The notes under the pieces: model-generated
Told to the model about the DNA's origin: nothing
Database searches by the model: none
Seen by the model: the letters and a program-made list of their open reading frames with translations, nothing else
In this document: positions 29,265 to 43,206 of the stretch, piece after piece
Layout: the number at the start of each line of letters is the position of its first letter
Position numbering within the stretch: position 1 is the stretch's first letter
Position numbers and translations under genes: made by a program
Origin: Macrobrachium rosenbergii
Taxonomy: Eukaryota; Arthropoda; Malacostraca; Decapoda; Palaemonidae
DNA length: 64,000 nt
Reading direction: 5' to 3'
Assembly (NCBI RefSeq): GCF_040412425.1
Contig: NC_089767.1
Coordinates: 617,171 to 681,170, forward strand

Positions 29265-29347
29265 ATAAAATCACCCAACTTTCGAGTATTCGATAAAATC
29301 ACCCAACTTTCGAGTATTCAATAAAATCACCCAACTTTCGAGTAATA
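29265..29347. repeat. Three tandem copies of a 28-bp unit
   Basis: Units start at 29265, 29293 and 29321 and contain ATCACCCAACTTTCGAGTA. They are nearly identical. The sequence is unrelated to the 28-bp minisatellite at 26-27 kb. Confidence 0.95.
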
Positions 29348-30099
29348 TAGAGAATATATGGTAATGCAACGAGAGTGAGTAACAAAGTTTAGCAATAATT
29401 TTCCAAGGTTTCAATGAAGCTCATTTACTTCCAGTTAGTTTCTACATGCACATTTCACCTAATCTGGAATAAACTTGTATGCCACAAAAGTAGTTTACAC
29501 AGCAATTTTATGATGTTCAACAATAAAAACAATGTATATTCTTATCTACGCAAATTTGATGTTTCGGTTGGAAAATATAATGGAATCTTGCAATTAATGT
29601 CAAATTAATTAAGCCTTGAAGAGACTGTTCAGATAATAAACACGAGATTTCACTTATTAAGACGTAGGGTAATGAACTTGAACCACTTATTTGATATGGG
29701 AGAGATCAGTTCACAAACAACCTAAGGAAAATGTTGACCGCAAAGGTATTAAAAGACAAACTTCCGATTTGATTCTATTATAAACTAGTAAAATTCGATC
29801 CGTAAACAGATATGAATACCGATATATGTAGGTGGATTTTAATAAAAACACGCTATAGGTGTCTAAACGAAAAGATAAAGCAAAGAAGGGTCACAAGCGA
29901 ACTCTGGCATGGCTAAGAAACAAACAAGAGCCTAAGCACAAGCTGCTCTCCTCCTCGGGGAGAGAAATGGTCTCAAGAAACAGTGAAAGTGAATAACAGG
30001 AGTTGAGAAGAAAGGCTACTGGAGAAAAATTATCTAGAAACTAAAATAATACATGTAGGGTCATCTGAGGAATATTTGGACCAAGATATCGTGTAAATA

Positions 30100-30100
<1 letters not shown>
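29348..30100. other. Unassigned sequence
   Basis: A 64-codon frame at 29414-29608 shows nothing recognisable, and I see no other feature here. Confidence 0.4.

Positions 30101-30161
<61 letters not shown>
30101..30161. repeat. (AG)n microsatellite
   Basis: Pure AG run ending in a G run. Confidence 0.97.
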
Positions 30162-30167
<6 letters not shown>

Positions 30168-30270
30168 ACTGCTATGCAGCAGTTTCAATACCTTGCCTAA
30201 AAGACAAGTGAATATAAAAGGCGTGCAGGGGAGCCGTACGACAATAAAGGGAGGTAAGGAATAAGAAAGA

Positions 30271-30670
30271 AACAGTAAAAAATTCGCCGAAGTTTCTTCG
30301 GCGCAATCGAATTTACTGCACAGCCGCAACAGTGTATAATCAGGGCCACCGAAAACAGATCTATCTTTCGGTGGTTTCGGTATAATGCTGTATGAGCCGC
30401 GGCCCATGAACCTTTAACCACGGCCCGGTGGTGGTCTATCATATATCGTTGCCAGAAGTACGATTATGGCTAACTTTAACCCTAAATAAATGAAAACTAC
30501 TGAGGCTAGAGGGCTGCAATTTGGTATGTTTGATGATTGGAGGATGGACGATCAACATACCAATTTGCAGCCCTCTAGGCTCAGTAGTTTTTAAGATCTG
30601 CGGGCGGACAGAAAAAGTGCGGACGGACAGACAAAGCCGGCACAATAGTTTTCTTTTCAGAAAACTAAAA
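30271..30670 (+). repeat. Multi-hairpin dispersed repeat, copy 5
   Basis: Well preserved. It has the 5' hairpin CGCCGAAGTTTCTTCGGCG, the CCACCGAAAACAGATC...TTTCGGTGG hairpin, the long internal inverted repeat at about 30494-30588, and the AGAAAACTAAAA end. Minus-strand frames of 60-125 codons over it are repeat-derived. Confidence 0.93.
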
Positions 30671-31025
30671 GCAGGTTGGTATAGCTAAAAAAAAAAAAAA
30701 AAAAGCCAAGATTGAGCACGGAAGGGCATATTATTATTAATATTGCTACTATTCACCAATAAAACCTATCCCTTCTCAAAAGGGAAGATAGAAAAAAATT
30801 GACAATCCACTCACCCCAAAGTACATCCTTCAACTGCAGAATCGAGGAGTCAACCTTTACATACCTAAAAAGAAGGTTCAAAAGTATGCTATATTTGCTA
30901 ATAGCATATATTCACTCAAAAATTGTGGAGGATAGAGAAAGGAAGGTGGTGAGAGAGGTAGGTTTGGGACCTTATTACTAATGAAAATAATTTTCCAATT
31001 AAGGATCCAAAATTCCAGACGTCCA

Positions 31026-31326
<301 letters not shown>

Positions 31327-31584
31327 ACATATAATTTTTTCTTTTGATGGAATAAAATAGCATAGTAATATATGAAAAGTGAAAGAAAAGTGTCCCCGAA
31401 AAATGCAAATAGGTACAAAATGTCAATTTGAAATTAATAAACTTTCGCAACTGCATGATACAGGCACGTTTTAAAGATGTAATTCAAGTCATTCTAATAT
31501 ATGAAATGCAAAGCAAAATCTGAAAAATATTTGGCATAACAGGCCAATGTATCAGGACTCGAAACCACCTCAACATTCAGTATC

Positions 31585-31585
<1 letters not shown>

Positions 31586-31653
<68 letters not shown>
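31586..31653. repeat. (AG)n microsatellite
   Basis: Pure AG run followed by a G-rich patch. Confidence 0.97.
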
Positions 31654-31656
<3 letters not shown>

Positions 31657-32460
31657 AGAGGGGAGGGCGGAGGGGGTGATTTGACGATTTGACTACATCT
31701 ATTCTAATCCCAGGAGAGAGATGAACTGAATCCCAGGCAACCATGGGATAAATATAGTAAAAGGCCGAATCAGAAGACACACATAATCCTAAAAGGCCCA
31801 TGAAGCAGATGAGCAGGCTTTATTCCATGAGCTCAAAAACATCGTTGTATCTGGACTGGACCAGTGGTTTTAACCTTTCCAGGGCTTGTACCCTTGATAT
31901 CTCAGAAAAGTTTCTCACCCCATCCAATATAAATACGACACAGACATATGAAAAGGGTTAGTGATACAAACCTTGGTGAGAAATTATTAGATGTATTCAA
32001 TTACTGAACAAGGGACTTTTTCATTTCAAATGAAGTGTCAGTTAGTAAGATGCAATTATGAGTAATACTACATAGTGCACACCAACACATTTTTATTGGC
32101 TCTTTTGTTGTTATTTCTCATCAATGATGATGTTCAAACGTGGTTCTTTCTTTGAAAGTGCCAGACGCATGTCATCATTTGCATCCAAACGGTTTCTGGC
32201 TTTTGTCTTGATGTTTAGGAGCGTCGGTAAATATACAGTACCATTGCATTGGCTATCATGTCTCGTACCCCCAGGTTTAAGGTTTCGTACCCTGAAAGTA
32301 CAGGTACCAGGTTAAGGACAACTGATCGAGACCAAAAGTTCTTAGATATCTAAAGAGCTTTTCAGCTTGATTGCTTTGAATATCAGTATAATCTTACAGA
32401 AATGAACATTTCGGATATATAGAATATTTAGCTAGTTGCTGGATAGTAATGTTAAACTCA
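31654..32460. other. Unassigned sequence upstream of the BEL/Pao relic
   Basis: It may include further decayed pol sequence, but I could not recognise the integrase catalytic aspartates here. Confidence 0.4.
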
Positions 32461-33235
32461 TGGATTTTGAAGGATCCGGAGGTTAAATTATATTTTGAAG
32501 AGAATGGGTATAAAGCCTACATCAGTTTACAAATAGTTCTTTAAGCAAATGGTGCTTTGGGGTCTATGGTAGAAAGTTCTGTTAAATTGACATGAAGAAA
32601 CTAATATATTAATGCAATTATGAAATAATGTGTTGGAGATTAGAGACTTTGAATTTCTAAACAGGTCAAACAATACATATGGTCAATAGAAGACCCATTG
32701 CTTTTAAGGAAGCCTTGAGGGAGACTGACTTGAGTTCGACTATTCCTGAGCCCGATAACTCCTGAGAGTATATTAAGGGGTATGTTTTAGTCTCTGTTAA
32801 TGTTATTCCACCACTACAACAATCTCCTGACTTGGACTTAGATGATAACTTTGCAGAATTAACTGACAGAGTAAGAGATAATTTTTGGAAAAACTTCGTA
32901 AAGTTAGAAAAACCTAATAGATATATACCATTCAGAATTTGTTACTTCACTCTTATAGCAAGCAGTCGGTGTGAAAGATCGTTATAACCCCATCAAGCAC
33001 TCTCGTATATTGAAGAATGATATTGTACTGATTAAGGACCCCTATAGCAAGGCCAGCCAGTATCCTATGGCAATTGTTCGAGAAACATTGACCAATGAAT
33101 TAGGAGAGGTCACTGGAGCGGTCTTGTGTAAGGGAAAAACTGGTGAAATAACTAAAAGACATGTTATCTAATTTGATATTTCTTTTTGATAGGAGGCCTA
33201 AGATCGTAAGTTTGGTTACATGATGAGGTCCGGAA
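32461..33235 (+). pseudogene. BEL/Pao-type retrotransposon integrase C-terminal relic
   Basis: Broken plus-strand frames follow the C-terminal half of a BEL/Pao Pol. First is NGALGSMVES near 32550, in the place of the integrase segment before its catalytic glutamate region. VNRRPIAFKEAL follows near 32682-32718, matching the L/V-N-R-R-P motif. Then comes TPES near 32760 and GYVLVSVNV near 32788, matching the LTP...L...G stretch. RVRDNFWKNF lies near 32871-32902. Last is an intact 66-residue stretch (32971-33171) with NDIVLIKD, the YPMAIV block and a GKTGE(I)xKRHV ending, which resembles the DUF5641-type C-terminal domain of these integrases. At least two stops and several frameshifts are present. 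The protein would have joined element DNA to the chromosome. No LTR could be delimited. Confidence 0.82.
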
Positions 33236-35773
33236 TGAAACTACCTCGTTCGGAGTCTCCTAAAAGCAATCTACCTATGTAAGCGAGAAGCTGCAAAAAG
33301 AGCATAATGAGAACTCGTCAAATTTTAAATGATGAAACCGGACATTAGCATGTACCTTTTTCTTTGTTTTCTCTGTAATTTTTTGTATATTTAATTTAAG
33401 ATTCAATCATATACAGGTTTATATGATTGAATGGTTTTGAAAAAGTGTATGAAATAAGATATAATATATATCTTAACAGTTTCTTGTATGTAATTTATTT
33501 TTTCTTATTTCAAAGGATCTCTAACCCTTGTTCATTTCTTTATAGTACTTGATTATTAGTAATGTAAGACGTTATTGTGTGTCAACAAATTAAAGATTTA
33601 ACTTCCCGCTATTTTCGTCGTTTAATGACTATTAAACCATTCAAGAACTTCGAGTAAATAAACAGAATTTTCTTCGAGGTTTATTTATTTACATTCGGCA
33701 GTTGTTTCCCAAGAACCATCAACTCTTCACTTTCCTTACCACGACTTGTGATTAACTCTGGGAAATATCAAGAGACTTTTACACAAAACCTTTTATGTAT
33801 CTTATTCTTTGGTAATATGGAAGAATAAGATATCGATTCTACATTTCCTCATCCATTAGCGGCATAACGCGGCATGTTTCTCTAATTTGTTTACCAGCTA
33901 CTTTTGTCAGTTGTTCTGCATCAGCTGTGGTCAAACGTGAAGACCAATTCGACGGGGAACTCTTCAAGCACTTTAAGACGTCTGGTTACTTTGAGGTTGG
34001 TCTCATTTTTGTTGGCACACATCAATTGAGCTATTGAAGTCATTTTTCTTGACGTCCACATCACTAGTCCCATAAATTAAATCTCGTAACTTATATTTTT
34101 TACAGCCATTATTGAATTTAAGAGATCTTTTATCCCGTTTTAATAGTTCACATAACTAATTTCAAGACGGCATATTCTTCCTATTGAAAGATTGGTTTAC
34201 CAGAAATTTAGGTTCTAGGAGTTATGTGGTTTAAATTTATATTTGTAGGATGGTATCTATATTATTGATCTCGTTATATTTATGGTAGTTATTTTTTGTA
34301 TAGGTTGTGAGAGATTCAAGGCGAGGGGACATGGTGTTCAGTGCCATGGACAGACAATGAATCTGGGTGGCATCAATAGTAAACGTTTTAATAGTAGCGT
34401 TATTAAGATACTATTTGTGATTAAAATAATAAATGTTTAAATTTTAGCTACTCTATTCATTGTCTCCTGGAGGTTTAATTATATATATTACTCCTGTTTT
34501 GAATAGTGGTGTTGGTGGTGTAGGAGAGCACGAAGTGAGATGGAGCTTTCGGTAGAAAAGGGATGTACTGGAGTGCTTTATCTGTGAACTAAGGATAAAG
34601 GAGATGAGGGTTATTATGGAGAGTTTTGAAGGGGTTTGTCAGGGAAAAGGGAAGAAAAATCGATTAACGTGAATGAGGGACTCGCCCAAGTAAAAACATT
34701 TGTCGCCCTCCAAGTACCAAGTACCATGTCCAACAAGACCGCCTTAAATATTTGGAATAACGAATTATTTTCCTGGACTTTTCTTGCAGTGAACTCGTTT
34801 CACCAAAGACCTTAAAATCCGACACGATCCACTCCTTGACGTTACACAACAGTCACGCGACAGATGTGAGTCACGGCAGCCTCTGCAACCATGGGCGAGG
34901 TTTGACTTCTATCTCCAGATACGTCTGTTTTTCTAAAAGAACCATATTTAAACATTAGAAGTTAAATGAAAGACAATGATATAAAATAAAATACCTTCCT
35001 GCATTCGTCAGCTAAAAGTCATACCTGGCCTATGACAGTATAAGATAAAGCTTGCCTGGCTTCCGCCGTGCGATGCTGGTAGAATGTCAAGAAGTGCAAT
35101 GTCTATTTGTAAAGTTTCTGGTTTCACTCATCTTAGCAACGGGCATCATTTCTAGTGTAAAAATCTGGACAATACTCGTATACTTACAACATTTCCAGCA
35201 GTTTCAGTTGCCCTAGTGGACTGAGATAAATTAATTTTTACTGTTGCTATCTTTAAAAGATGAGAAGGGGATGCAAAAATCGAATACTTCATTTACTAAA
35301 ACACTTTGAATTCCCGTCACAATCATTCTTCCCAAAACAACAGCTCGCACACACTTTTACCCTCATAACACCGGTCGCTCGCCTTACCTCTCCATTACGA
35401 AGCGAGGTGTACACCCCTCACAAACATGAGAAGTAAAAGTTTCCCTTACTTCATATTAAGACCCTCAAAGTTGAAAGGTTTGGGACCTAAAGAACTAAAA
35501 TTTCCTCGTGGCATCACACTGCCTACCTTCCCATTTTTTTTTATTTTTTTTTTACTTTTGAAACGTTTATAATAATGCAAAAGTCCTTCTCTCCAATAGG
35601 ATACCTGGCTGTTTTAATAAAATAACGAAAGCAGGTCTCTCAAAGTAAAACTCATCTCGACGATCAGCGGTGTAAGGATTACATCAGCACCTAATCTCTG
35701 CCGTACAATTGAGATTTGTGTACTGAATTTATCCACTTTTCTATAAGATGACAGATGACCTAATTCATACTGG

Positions 35774-35775
<2 letters not shown>
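33236..35775. other. Unassigned AT-rich sequence
   Basis: The first part may be untranslated or LTR sequence of the BEL/Pao relic, but no paired LTR was found. No other recognisable feature. Confidence 0.4.

Positions 35776-35865
<90 letters not shown>
35776..35865. repeat. (CT)n microsatellite
   Basis: Pure CT run of about 90 bp. Confidence 0.98.
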
Positions 35866-35867
<2 letters not shown>

Positions 35868-37440
35868 GCACATCAGGAAGAAAATGGTCAGTACAGCTAT
35901 CTCCTTAGCTGAACGCAGTGCACAGAGAGATAAAGAAAATAAATCATTTATAAATGCATTTATAATGCATCAGTATCACTTACCAATGAATGCAATATTA
36001 CTCAGTAACCTCTGCATCATTAAATTTTTCCTACATGATACTTCGTACGGAATTCATATAACTGAGACAAGCGCAAACATTTACAGCAGCAGGAATAATA
36101 TAAAAATTCCAGCAATGAATGAAAATCACACTGAATTTGACGTTGCAAGATTAATGCGTATTCATTCATCATCTGGACAGATTTAAACAAAAGGAAATAC
36201 GAAAGGAATTTCTGGAGCATTCAACCTCTTTCGGGGAACTGGTAAACTACCAGAAACATGACAAAATTAACTTTCGCAAAACAAAATGCATCCAAGAGAG
36301 ATATGGATATGTGCCCTGTCATTTAATTATCGGAGGGATTAAAGTTGAAGTACCCGAAGTTGTTTTTTTTCTACAACAGAACGAAACTCCGGCATGAAGA
36401 GCGACTTTGACTAGAGCGAGAGTTGGGAGAGAAATAACATAACACCACGAACATTCGTCAGTAACTTAGCAAGTATTATGGCTCCCGACAAACTCACAAA
36501 TTTCCTCGTCCTATAATTTCATCTAAATACCGTACTATCGTGGAGGTGGGAGATGGGGTGGGGACGGTGTGGAGAGTGGAGGACGTCCGTGTGCACTACG
36601 AGTATATCTGTGGCGATGACAGAGAGCCGCCGAGTGCCATTATTTCACCATGACTGGTTTTATTGAAGACAGTGTGACGGGCCAAAATGGAATACGAGCG
36701 CTTGAAGCGACACCGAACTCAGACCTTTGGATACATGGGAAAGGAGAACGAGTATTAACCAGTCGTGAACACTTTCTCCTGTGTACCACTTCTTTCTTAT
36801 TTCGTGTTTATCTGTCGACAGGTGTATGCACTCAGGCATGGTGTAAATTCATTTAAGTTATGCGACACTAGAATTTAGCTGAATTTATCAATGTTAGTAG
36901 GAAACACATAGATCCTTGTAAGAGAGTAAGGATTTCTTAAATAAAATCATAAACACTTAAACGCGTTCTAGGAGAATAATAATAAGAAACTTTCTAAACA
37001 GTGAAAGAATGTTTGAAACGTGTGAATAGATCAATATTACCTCTAAGCACTCAAAGAAAATGGTGTGGAGATCAATATATCCATTGGTACTACTGCCACA
37101 ATATTCCCGTCATTCCTGCTTTATCACCAGCATCATCAATTCCTCCTCTTCGCAGAGCTGAGTTCCCAAAGCCTAAAGGTAAACAAACATGTCTCCATCG
37201 GCATCATCAAAGACCATCACAGGGATCTATGGGCGAAGAGGGATGAAATGCTAATAAGAAGCCTTGGGACAATATGATGTGCATATTAATGATGGAGATG
37301 AGAGGGCTTCTTTAATGAAACACAAAGAAGGAATCTAATGACTCATAAGCAATGTTGATTATTGCCGTAAACAGGTCTTAGATGAGAATCAATCAAGATT
37401 AAGATGAGCTAATCCAACAGGACAAAAATGACTGAAACTA
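35866..37440. other. Unassigned sequence
   Basis: Plus-strand frames at 35866-36186 (106 codons), 36650-36856 and 37001-37277 lack recognisable domains and typical coding composition. I do not call genes here. Confidence 0.4.
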
Positions 37441-37446
37441 TACTAC

Positions 37447-37496
37447 GGACACACACACACACACACACGTATATATATTATTATAACAACGTAAAG

Positions 37497-37555
<59 letters not shown>
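37447..37555. repeat. (AC)n and (AG)n microsatellites
   Basis: AC 37447-37468, a short TA patch, then AG 37500-37555. Confidence 0.96.
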
Positions 37556-37558
<3 letters not shown>

Positions 37559-37765
37559 AGTTTGTAAAGGAGCTATGCCACTGAAAGACCAAGGGCGTTA
37601 AGGAGAAAGGATAAGATAAATTTTCCCCTTACCAAGAAGAAAACCAGGGACCAAGGAACATCATGTTAGGAGATAAGGAGCATTGGAACCCTCCAAGGAA
37701 AGACTAAAAAGTCCATTGTTCCCGTATTAACGAAGTCGATGGGAGGCGCTCTCACAAATACCTAC

Positions 37766-37975
37766 TGTGCATTTCAGGGCCGCGTCTAATTGATTTTCGT
37801 CGATAAAATCTTACCAAAGCATCGGATATGGATCGTATTTTGGAAATACAGTAGCTATTTGAAGCCACAGCCTAATTGGCATAAATGTGAAGTGATGTCT
37901 GATGTTGATAATTAAGGCACTTATCAGAGTAAATCAAAGAAATTTAAAGGAAAACTTACGTAAATCTAGCAGGCT
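37766..37975 (+). repeat. Left arm of a 200-bp inverted duplication
   Basis: It pairs with the reverse complement of 39105-39330. Shared blocks include ATTTTCGTCGATAAAATCTTACC, CCTAATTGGCA and GATAATTAAGGCACTTA. Identity is roughly 85% by eye, with small indels. Confidence 0.88.
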
Positions 37976-38156
37976 TGTAGATAGAGGCTAGTAAAACGTC
38001 ATTACTGAAGGCCCTCCCACTCATTGATACTGTGGTACGACGTACTTTACTAGACTCCTCGCCCATATACTTTATGAATGAAAACTTAGATGTTGGTAGT
38101 AGTGTATAGTAAGTGGAATTCTTATATTGTTTCACACATTCAAACACCTACCCTGC

Positions 38157-38160
<4 letters not shown>

Positions 38161-38224
<64 letters not shown>
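38161..38224. repeat. (CT)n microsatellite
   Basis: Pure CT run between the two arms of the inverted duplication. Confidence 0.98.
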
Positions 38225-38226
<2 letters not shown>

Positions 38227-39104
38227 ATCTTTTTGATGAGTCATGTCTCTAAGTAGAATACAATAAGGGAATGTGCATCAAATGAAAATATTAATTGTAT
38301 AATACAGTTCCATGGCGCAATTCACGTTTCCTTTAACTTGAAATGTGCACCAAGTCTTACAAAAGTTCCGATTCACGTCCTGCTAGACGAATGTAACACA
38401 ACGCAAGTGTTCTAACCTTAACTTCCTTAATACGTGATCAATCCCATAATAAATCCACAGTGCTCGGTAAAGCACACTACTCTCCCCTTCATTATTTTAT
38501 TTGTGTGCCTCTGTGTCAGTTTTGTTGCTTCTATACGCTTGATTCATTTACTTGGAACTGACACTAATGTTTGATGTGGGCTTGCTGAGTGGTTATCAGT
38601 GAGTCTCTATATTCCTGGTTTTTGAAGTTACTCACTCTTTCAATTTTCAGTTATTTTGATTATATATTTCATTGAATCATAACTACATTACAGTGCTGAA
38701 TGAAATTCTTAACTCATAGTCCAAGCGCTTGGGCTATGCCCTAAATTTTATAATCCAGTAATCCACAGATTAGGCTGAACTTTATTGAAATTGAAGGAAA
38801 TGTGAATTAGAAAAAAACAATTATTGTAATATAAAATTATGTAAAAGGATATGCTGTTGTTTGTTTAAGATGAAGCCAGCCTTGTGTGAATCAGGGTCTT
38901 GCACTTTGAGCAGACCATATGTGAAGAACTTTCGATGAAAATAGAGAAAATAAAATTTCGATAATTATCGCAAATCCTACTCAAGGTATTGCTTATTGTA
39001 CAAGAGGGTCAAATGTTTTTATTTCTACAATCATTAACATACTACTGGGAACCCTGCTATTATGTCTGATGTCGTAGTTTACGTCACAGCAACCTCTCTC
39101 TGGG

Positions 39105-39330
39105 TGCTTACTAAATTTGGTTAGGTTTCCCTTTAAATTTCTTTGATTTACTCTAAGTGCCTTAATTATCCACACTGGACATCACTACATATTTTTGCCA
39201 ATTAGGCTGTGGCCTCAAATAGCTATTTCCAAAATACGGTCCATATCTGATTCTTTGGTAAGATTTTATCGACGAAAATCTATTAGACACGACACTGAAA
39301 TGTACAGTACTGTAGTGGTGTATTGGAATA
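39105..39330 (-). repeat. Right arm of the 200-bp inverted duplication
   Basis: Reverse complement of 37766-37975. The arms are about 1.1 kb apart. No coding sequence was recognised between them. Confidence 0.88.
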
Positions 39331-39737
39331 GTGTTTTACGGACACCGAGAAAGGAAAAAAAGACAGTCGGGAAAAATGAGAGGTTAAATGGGGGAGCATA
39401 ATCCATTCGGCACGAGAACAAAATAGACTTTCCGTAAAATCGGACGACTAGAAAATCTAAAAGACCAAGAATACAGTGGCAAAATGAAATAAGAACATGC
39501 AAAATTGAAGCAAACGGCAGAGAAATAAATCAAAACATTAATTTTTGAAAGAACCGGACAAATGAGTTTGCAAATGTATGAAGCGTCACTGTTTCCAAAC
39601 GGAAACAAAGAAAAGGATTCCATTGTAAGAACAAAGATACAACATGACAATTTCTGTCTTTCAACACTCGGAATTTTTTTTTATGAAATGCAAGAACAAA
39701 TATTACAAACGACAGAGGTGGACTCATCTTCCTGTCT

Positions 39738-39739
<2 letters not shown>

Positions 39740-39809
<70 letters not shown>

Positions 39810-39877
39810 TGTAATAAACCCTACCAATATTACAAAGCGGAGGAGGAAAGAGAGAATTATCAATGGTGATATTGTTA

Positions 39878-39946
<69 letters not shown>
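39740..39946. repeat. Two (AG)n microsatellites
   Basis: AG 39740-39805 and 39882-39946, separated by about 76 bp of unique sequence. Confidence 0.97.
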
Positions 39947-39949
<3 letters not shown>

Positions 39950-40426
39950 CGACGACCGTAATTACTGTATTAACAATTACCAGAAGAAAACATATTTGCG
40001 TCGGTTGTCCGCTTGAAACAATGACGTGAAAATGATTCTTGGTCAAATTTCAACATGTGGGCGGATCCTTCTGGAACTATCAATGAAGTTCATATAATTT
40101 TGGAGGGATACAGTAACACAGATCACGCACTGGTAACCAGACTATTTCAAGTGTTGCAGCTATAAGCCATACTCTGGTTACAGAAACCAACCAAGGAAAT
40201 GAACCACTTTAAATTTCGCTTAAACATAATAATAAAGGGCTAAACAGTAAGCTTGAAAATTTGTGTAAACTTTTGTAGATGTAAATTAATCCACTGTTCC
40301 AAATTTGCTTACCTAATTATTAAAAACAAAACACAAAACACCGGCAAGTTGAACGAACATATCCAATAGTTTTGTCTGTAAGCTTAACATCTGAGAAAAA
40401 ACTTTAATTTCCTCCATCTACACTAT

Positions 40427-40500
40427 AGAATTGAGGCCGAAGGCTAAGCTCTGGGACCTAAGAGGTCATTCAGCGGTGAAAGGGAAATTGACAAGATTAC
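40427..40500 (+). repeat. Dispersed repeat, 5' fragment
   Basis: It matches the start of the repeat at 42045: GAATT(T/G)AGGCCG...GCTCTGGGACCTAAGAGGTCATTCAGCG. It is truncated after about 70 bp. Confidence 0.8.
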
Positions 40501-42040
40501 CATCCCCAGAATGATAACTCTGACGTAAACGTATAAGCGTACGAAATCTTGGATGATGTAAATATCAATACTTGTATAAGTTAAAACTTGAAGAAAAAAT
40601 AAGGAAAAAAAATATCTCTAACCTTGGTTCAAGGTTAAATATTGTCAAGGAAGTCCAAAAAAAAAAAAAAAAACTAAGACGTTAAAATTATATTTGCAGA
40701 ATCTTGACCTTGTCCCAAAGTAAAGCTGAAAGGCAAAGGGACTGAATCTAAAAGATATTCGAGTAATGACATAAATATTGCCTATTAAAGAGAGATGTCT
40801 ATTCTCATACAATATTAATGAATAAGGTTAAATTAGAACAGGGGTTGGTTCAGTTATTTATGAAATGGACCGTGAAGCCTACTTTCACCAGTACCACGTT
40901 TCATAAAAGGGCAGGACACGGGACTAGGCCTATACTAAATTGTCTGTATCATATGGAAATATATATATTTTTTATTGTAAGATTTGGACTCACAACGGGC
41001 TACAAATAGTGCTGCAGGGCCTAACAATGAAATGAATTATGCTCGCAGGGTCTAACAACGAAATGAGTTATGGTATACATGGTTCATTCATATTCTGCTT
41101 GGAGTGGCTGAGATCCTTCAGGCGAAATCCAGCGGCGAACTGTCATAAAATCGTTGCTTACGCGTCCACACATGCGGTCACCTGTCAGTCGGTCGGAGGA
41201 ACTTTAGGTAATTCCATCAGTTCCTCCGTTCTGGTGAGTGGACTGACTCCGCCCACAAACTGTCGTCCACACGTCAGTTTTAACAACAGATTCGAATACC
41301 TGACAGGTGGAGTGACAGTTAAACCTGAGCGTGAATACCCGGCCTTAACCTTGGCTAAAAGTCAAACGGATACATAGGAGGGACTGCATCTCAAAGCAAG
41401 GAAGTTACTCTCCAAACATGAAAACAAGCTTTATCCTGCTGTCCGGGGATGACGAAGAAAAGACAACGAGTTATCACATTCTCTCTCTACTTTCGTCCCG
41501 GAAGTTCTGAAGTATCTTTCAAAACAGTGAGGTAGTGGCGCTCTATCTTGCTTAAGTTGCAATAAATAATTTCGCCTAAACATCTCCGAGATTATTTTTT
41601 AGCCCCAAGAATGCGAGTAGGAAAGACATAAGGGGTTAGAGATGCGAGCTTAGAAGAGGCAAATACCAAGGAATATGAAGTCGAACCACAGAGAAATCTC
41701 AATGTTCCGTTTCCAAATATTCAAAATGGAAAGATAAAATTAATGCTGGATATTCAGAAAAAAAAAAAAAAACAGGGTTGTTGAGTCATGGATATATCAG
41801 AATGTTGAAAGTCTGGAATTAGACTTCCAGTGTCAACAAATAGGGACTTAACGTTGTTCGGAGCAATAAAAAAAATCGCATTTGTGCTGGCTAAGAAATT
41901 GTTATTGTTTAGCGTTTTCCTTGTCGATAAACAGTAGAAAATACAACCACATGCCTCGCGGTCCACGTTCACATGAATCATTGCCTTTATTATTAATTAC
42001 AACTAATTTATTCTGATGTGACAGTTTGAATAGAACAGAA
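40501..42040. other. Unassigned sequence
   Basis: A G+C-richer patch lies at about 41080-41400 with a 112-codon plus-strand frame that shows no domain I know. An A run lies at 41759-41772. No transposon ends were recognised. Confidence 0.4.
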
Positions 42041-42044
42041 GAGA

Positions 42045-42345
42045 ACAGAATACAGAATTTAGGCCGGAGGCCAAGCGCTGGGACCTAAGAGGTCATTCAG
42101 CGATGAAAGGGAAATTGACAATAGGGATGTTTGAAAGGTATATCAGGAGAAAAACCTCGCAGTTGCACTATGAAACAATTGTTAGAGGGGTGGAAAGTCA
42201 ATGGAAGAAAGAGAATATGAATGGAGGTACAGTAAAAGGACTGAAAGAAGTTGCAGCTAGGGGCCGAAGGGACGCTGCAAAGACCCTTAAGTAATGCCTG
42301 CAATGCACCGCATGAGGTGCATTGACGGCACTACCCCCTACGGGA
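42045..42345 (+). repeat. Dispersed repeat, longest copy
   Basis: Begins AGAATTTAGGCCGGAGGCCAAG. It contains CTGGGACCTAAGAGGTCATT and ends with an AATGCACC...GGTGCATTG hairpin, then CACTACCCCCTACGGG. Fragments of its start recur at 40427 and 54960. The 63-codon frame inside it is repeat-derived. Confidence 0.8.
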
Positions 42346-43121
42346 AATGCGACAGTTTGGTTCAGGGTACTGTGATTGATATTTGAAGTAGAGTTATTTT
42401 CTGGGACAATTTTTTTCCAAATTCCCAAACGAAAAAACTTACAAAAAACGATCAAGGGCTCTGTATAAAGACACTTGATCAAGCCTCTTCAGCTGCAAGT
42501 TATCCAAAACATATAAAAGTAAGTGCATGCATCAATAACGCTAGGGGAGAGATGATAGGTATTGCAACCTTTGCCAATAGGGTGCATTTAGAGCTAACGA
42601 GTTCCTAGGGAGGTACGGATTCATCGGTGCACATACTCAGAAGAAAGGAACTCGGTGTGCTATCGTAGGAATCATTCAGGTCGCACATGAAGAGTGAATG
42701 TTAGCAGTCTCTTCTTAATAAAAAAGTAGTACATTCCAGAGGGGCCCATAAGGACTCTTTAAAGATGGGAATCATCAAATCACAAACAGATATATCACAG
42801 GAAATAATGAAAGTGCGATCAAAACAAAACCAATACAATCAACAATGATGTTGAAAATGCTTTGGAGAAATAATAGATTTAAAACAGCATCTGAAACCAT
42901 ATAACTCAAAATTTAGACAACTACAGTATCTGACAACTATATCTGAGGCCCAGTGTATATTAAAATAGAAGGAAAATTATTCCAGGGGACAAATATGGAA
43001 GATCTTGTAGTAAAGTAAGGAAAAGGAACACTATTAATACAGAGAGAATTAAAACGGTACAAACTACTGTCCACAAGGCAGAGCCTCTTCAAAAGTGATA
43101 TGCTGGAACAACAGTACTTAA

Positions 43122-43123
<2 letters not shown>

Positions 43124-43199
<76 letters not shown>
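43124..43199. repeat. (CT)n microsatellite
   Basis: Pure CT run. Confidence 0.98.

Positions 43200-43206
<7 letters not shown>

Noticed and set aside
42103..42294. 63-codon frame resembling a small Lys/Arg-rich protein
   Set aside because: It falls inside a dispersed repeat whose fragments recur elsewhere in the window. Frame length is ordinary for chance.
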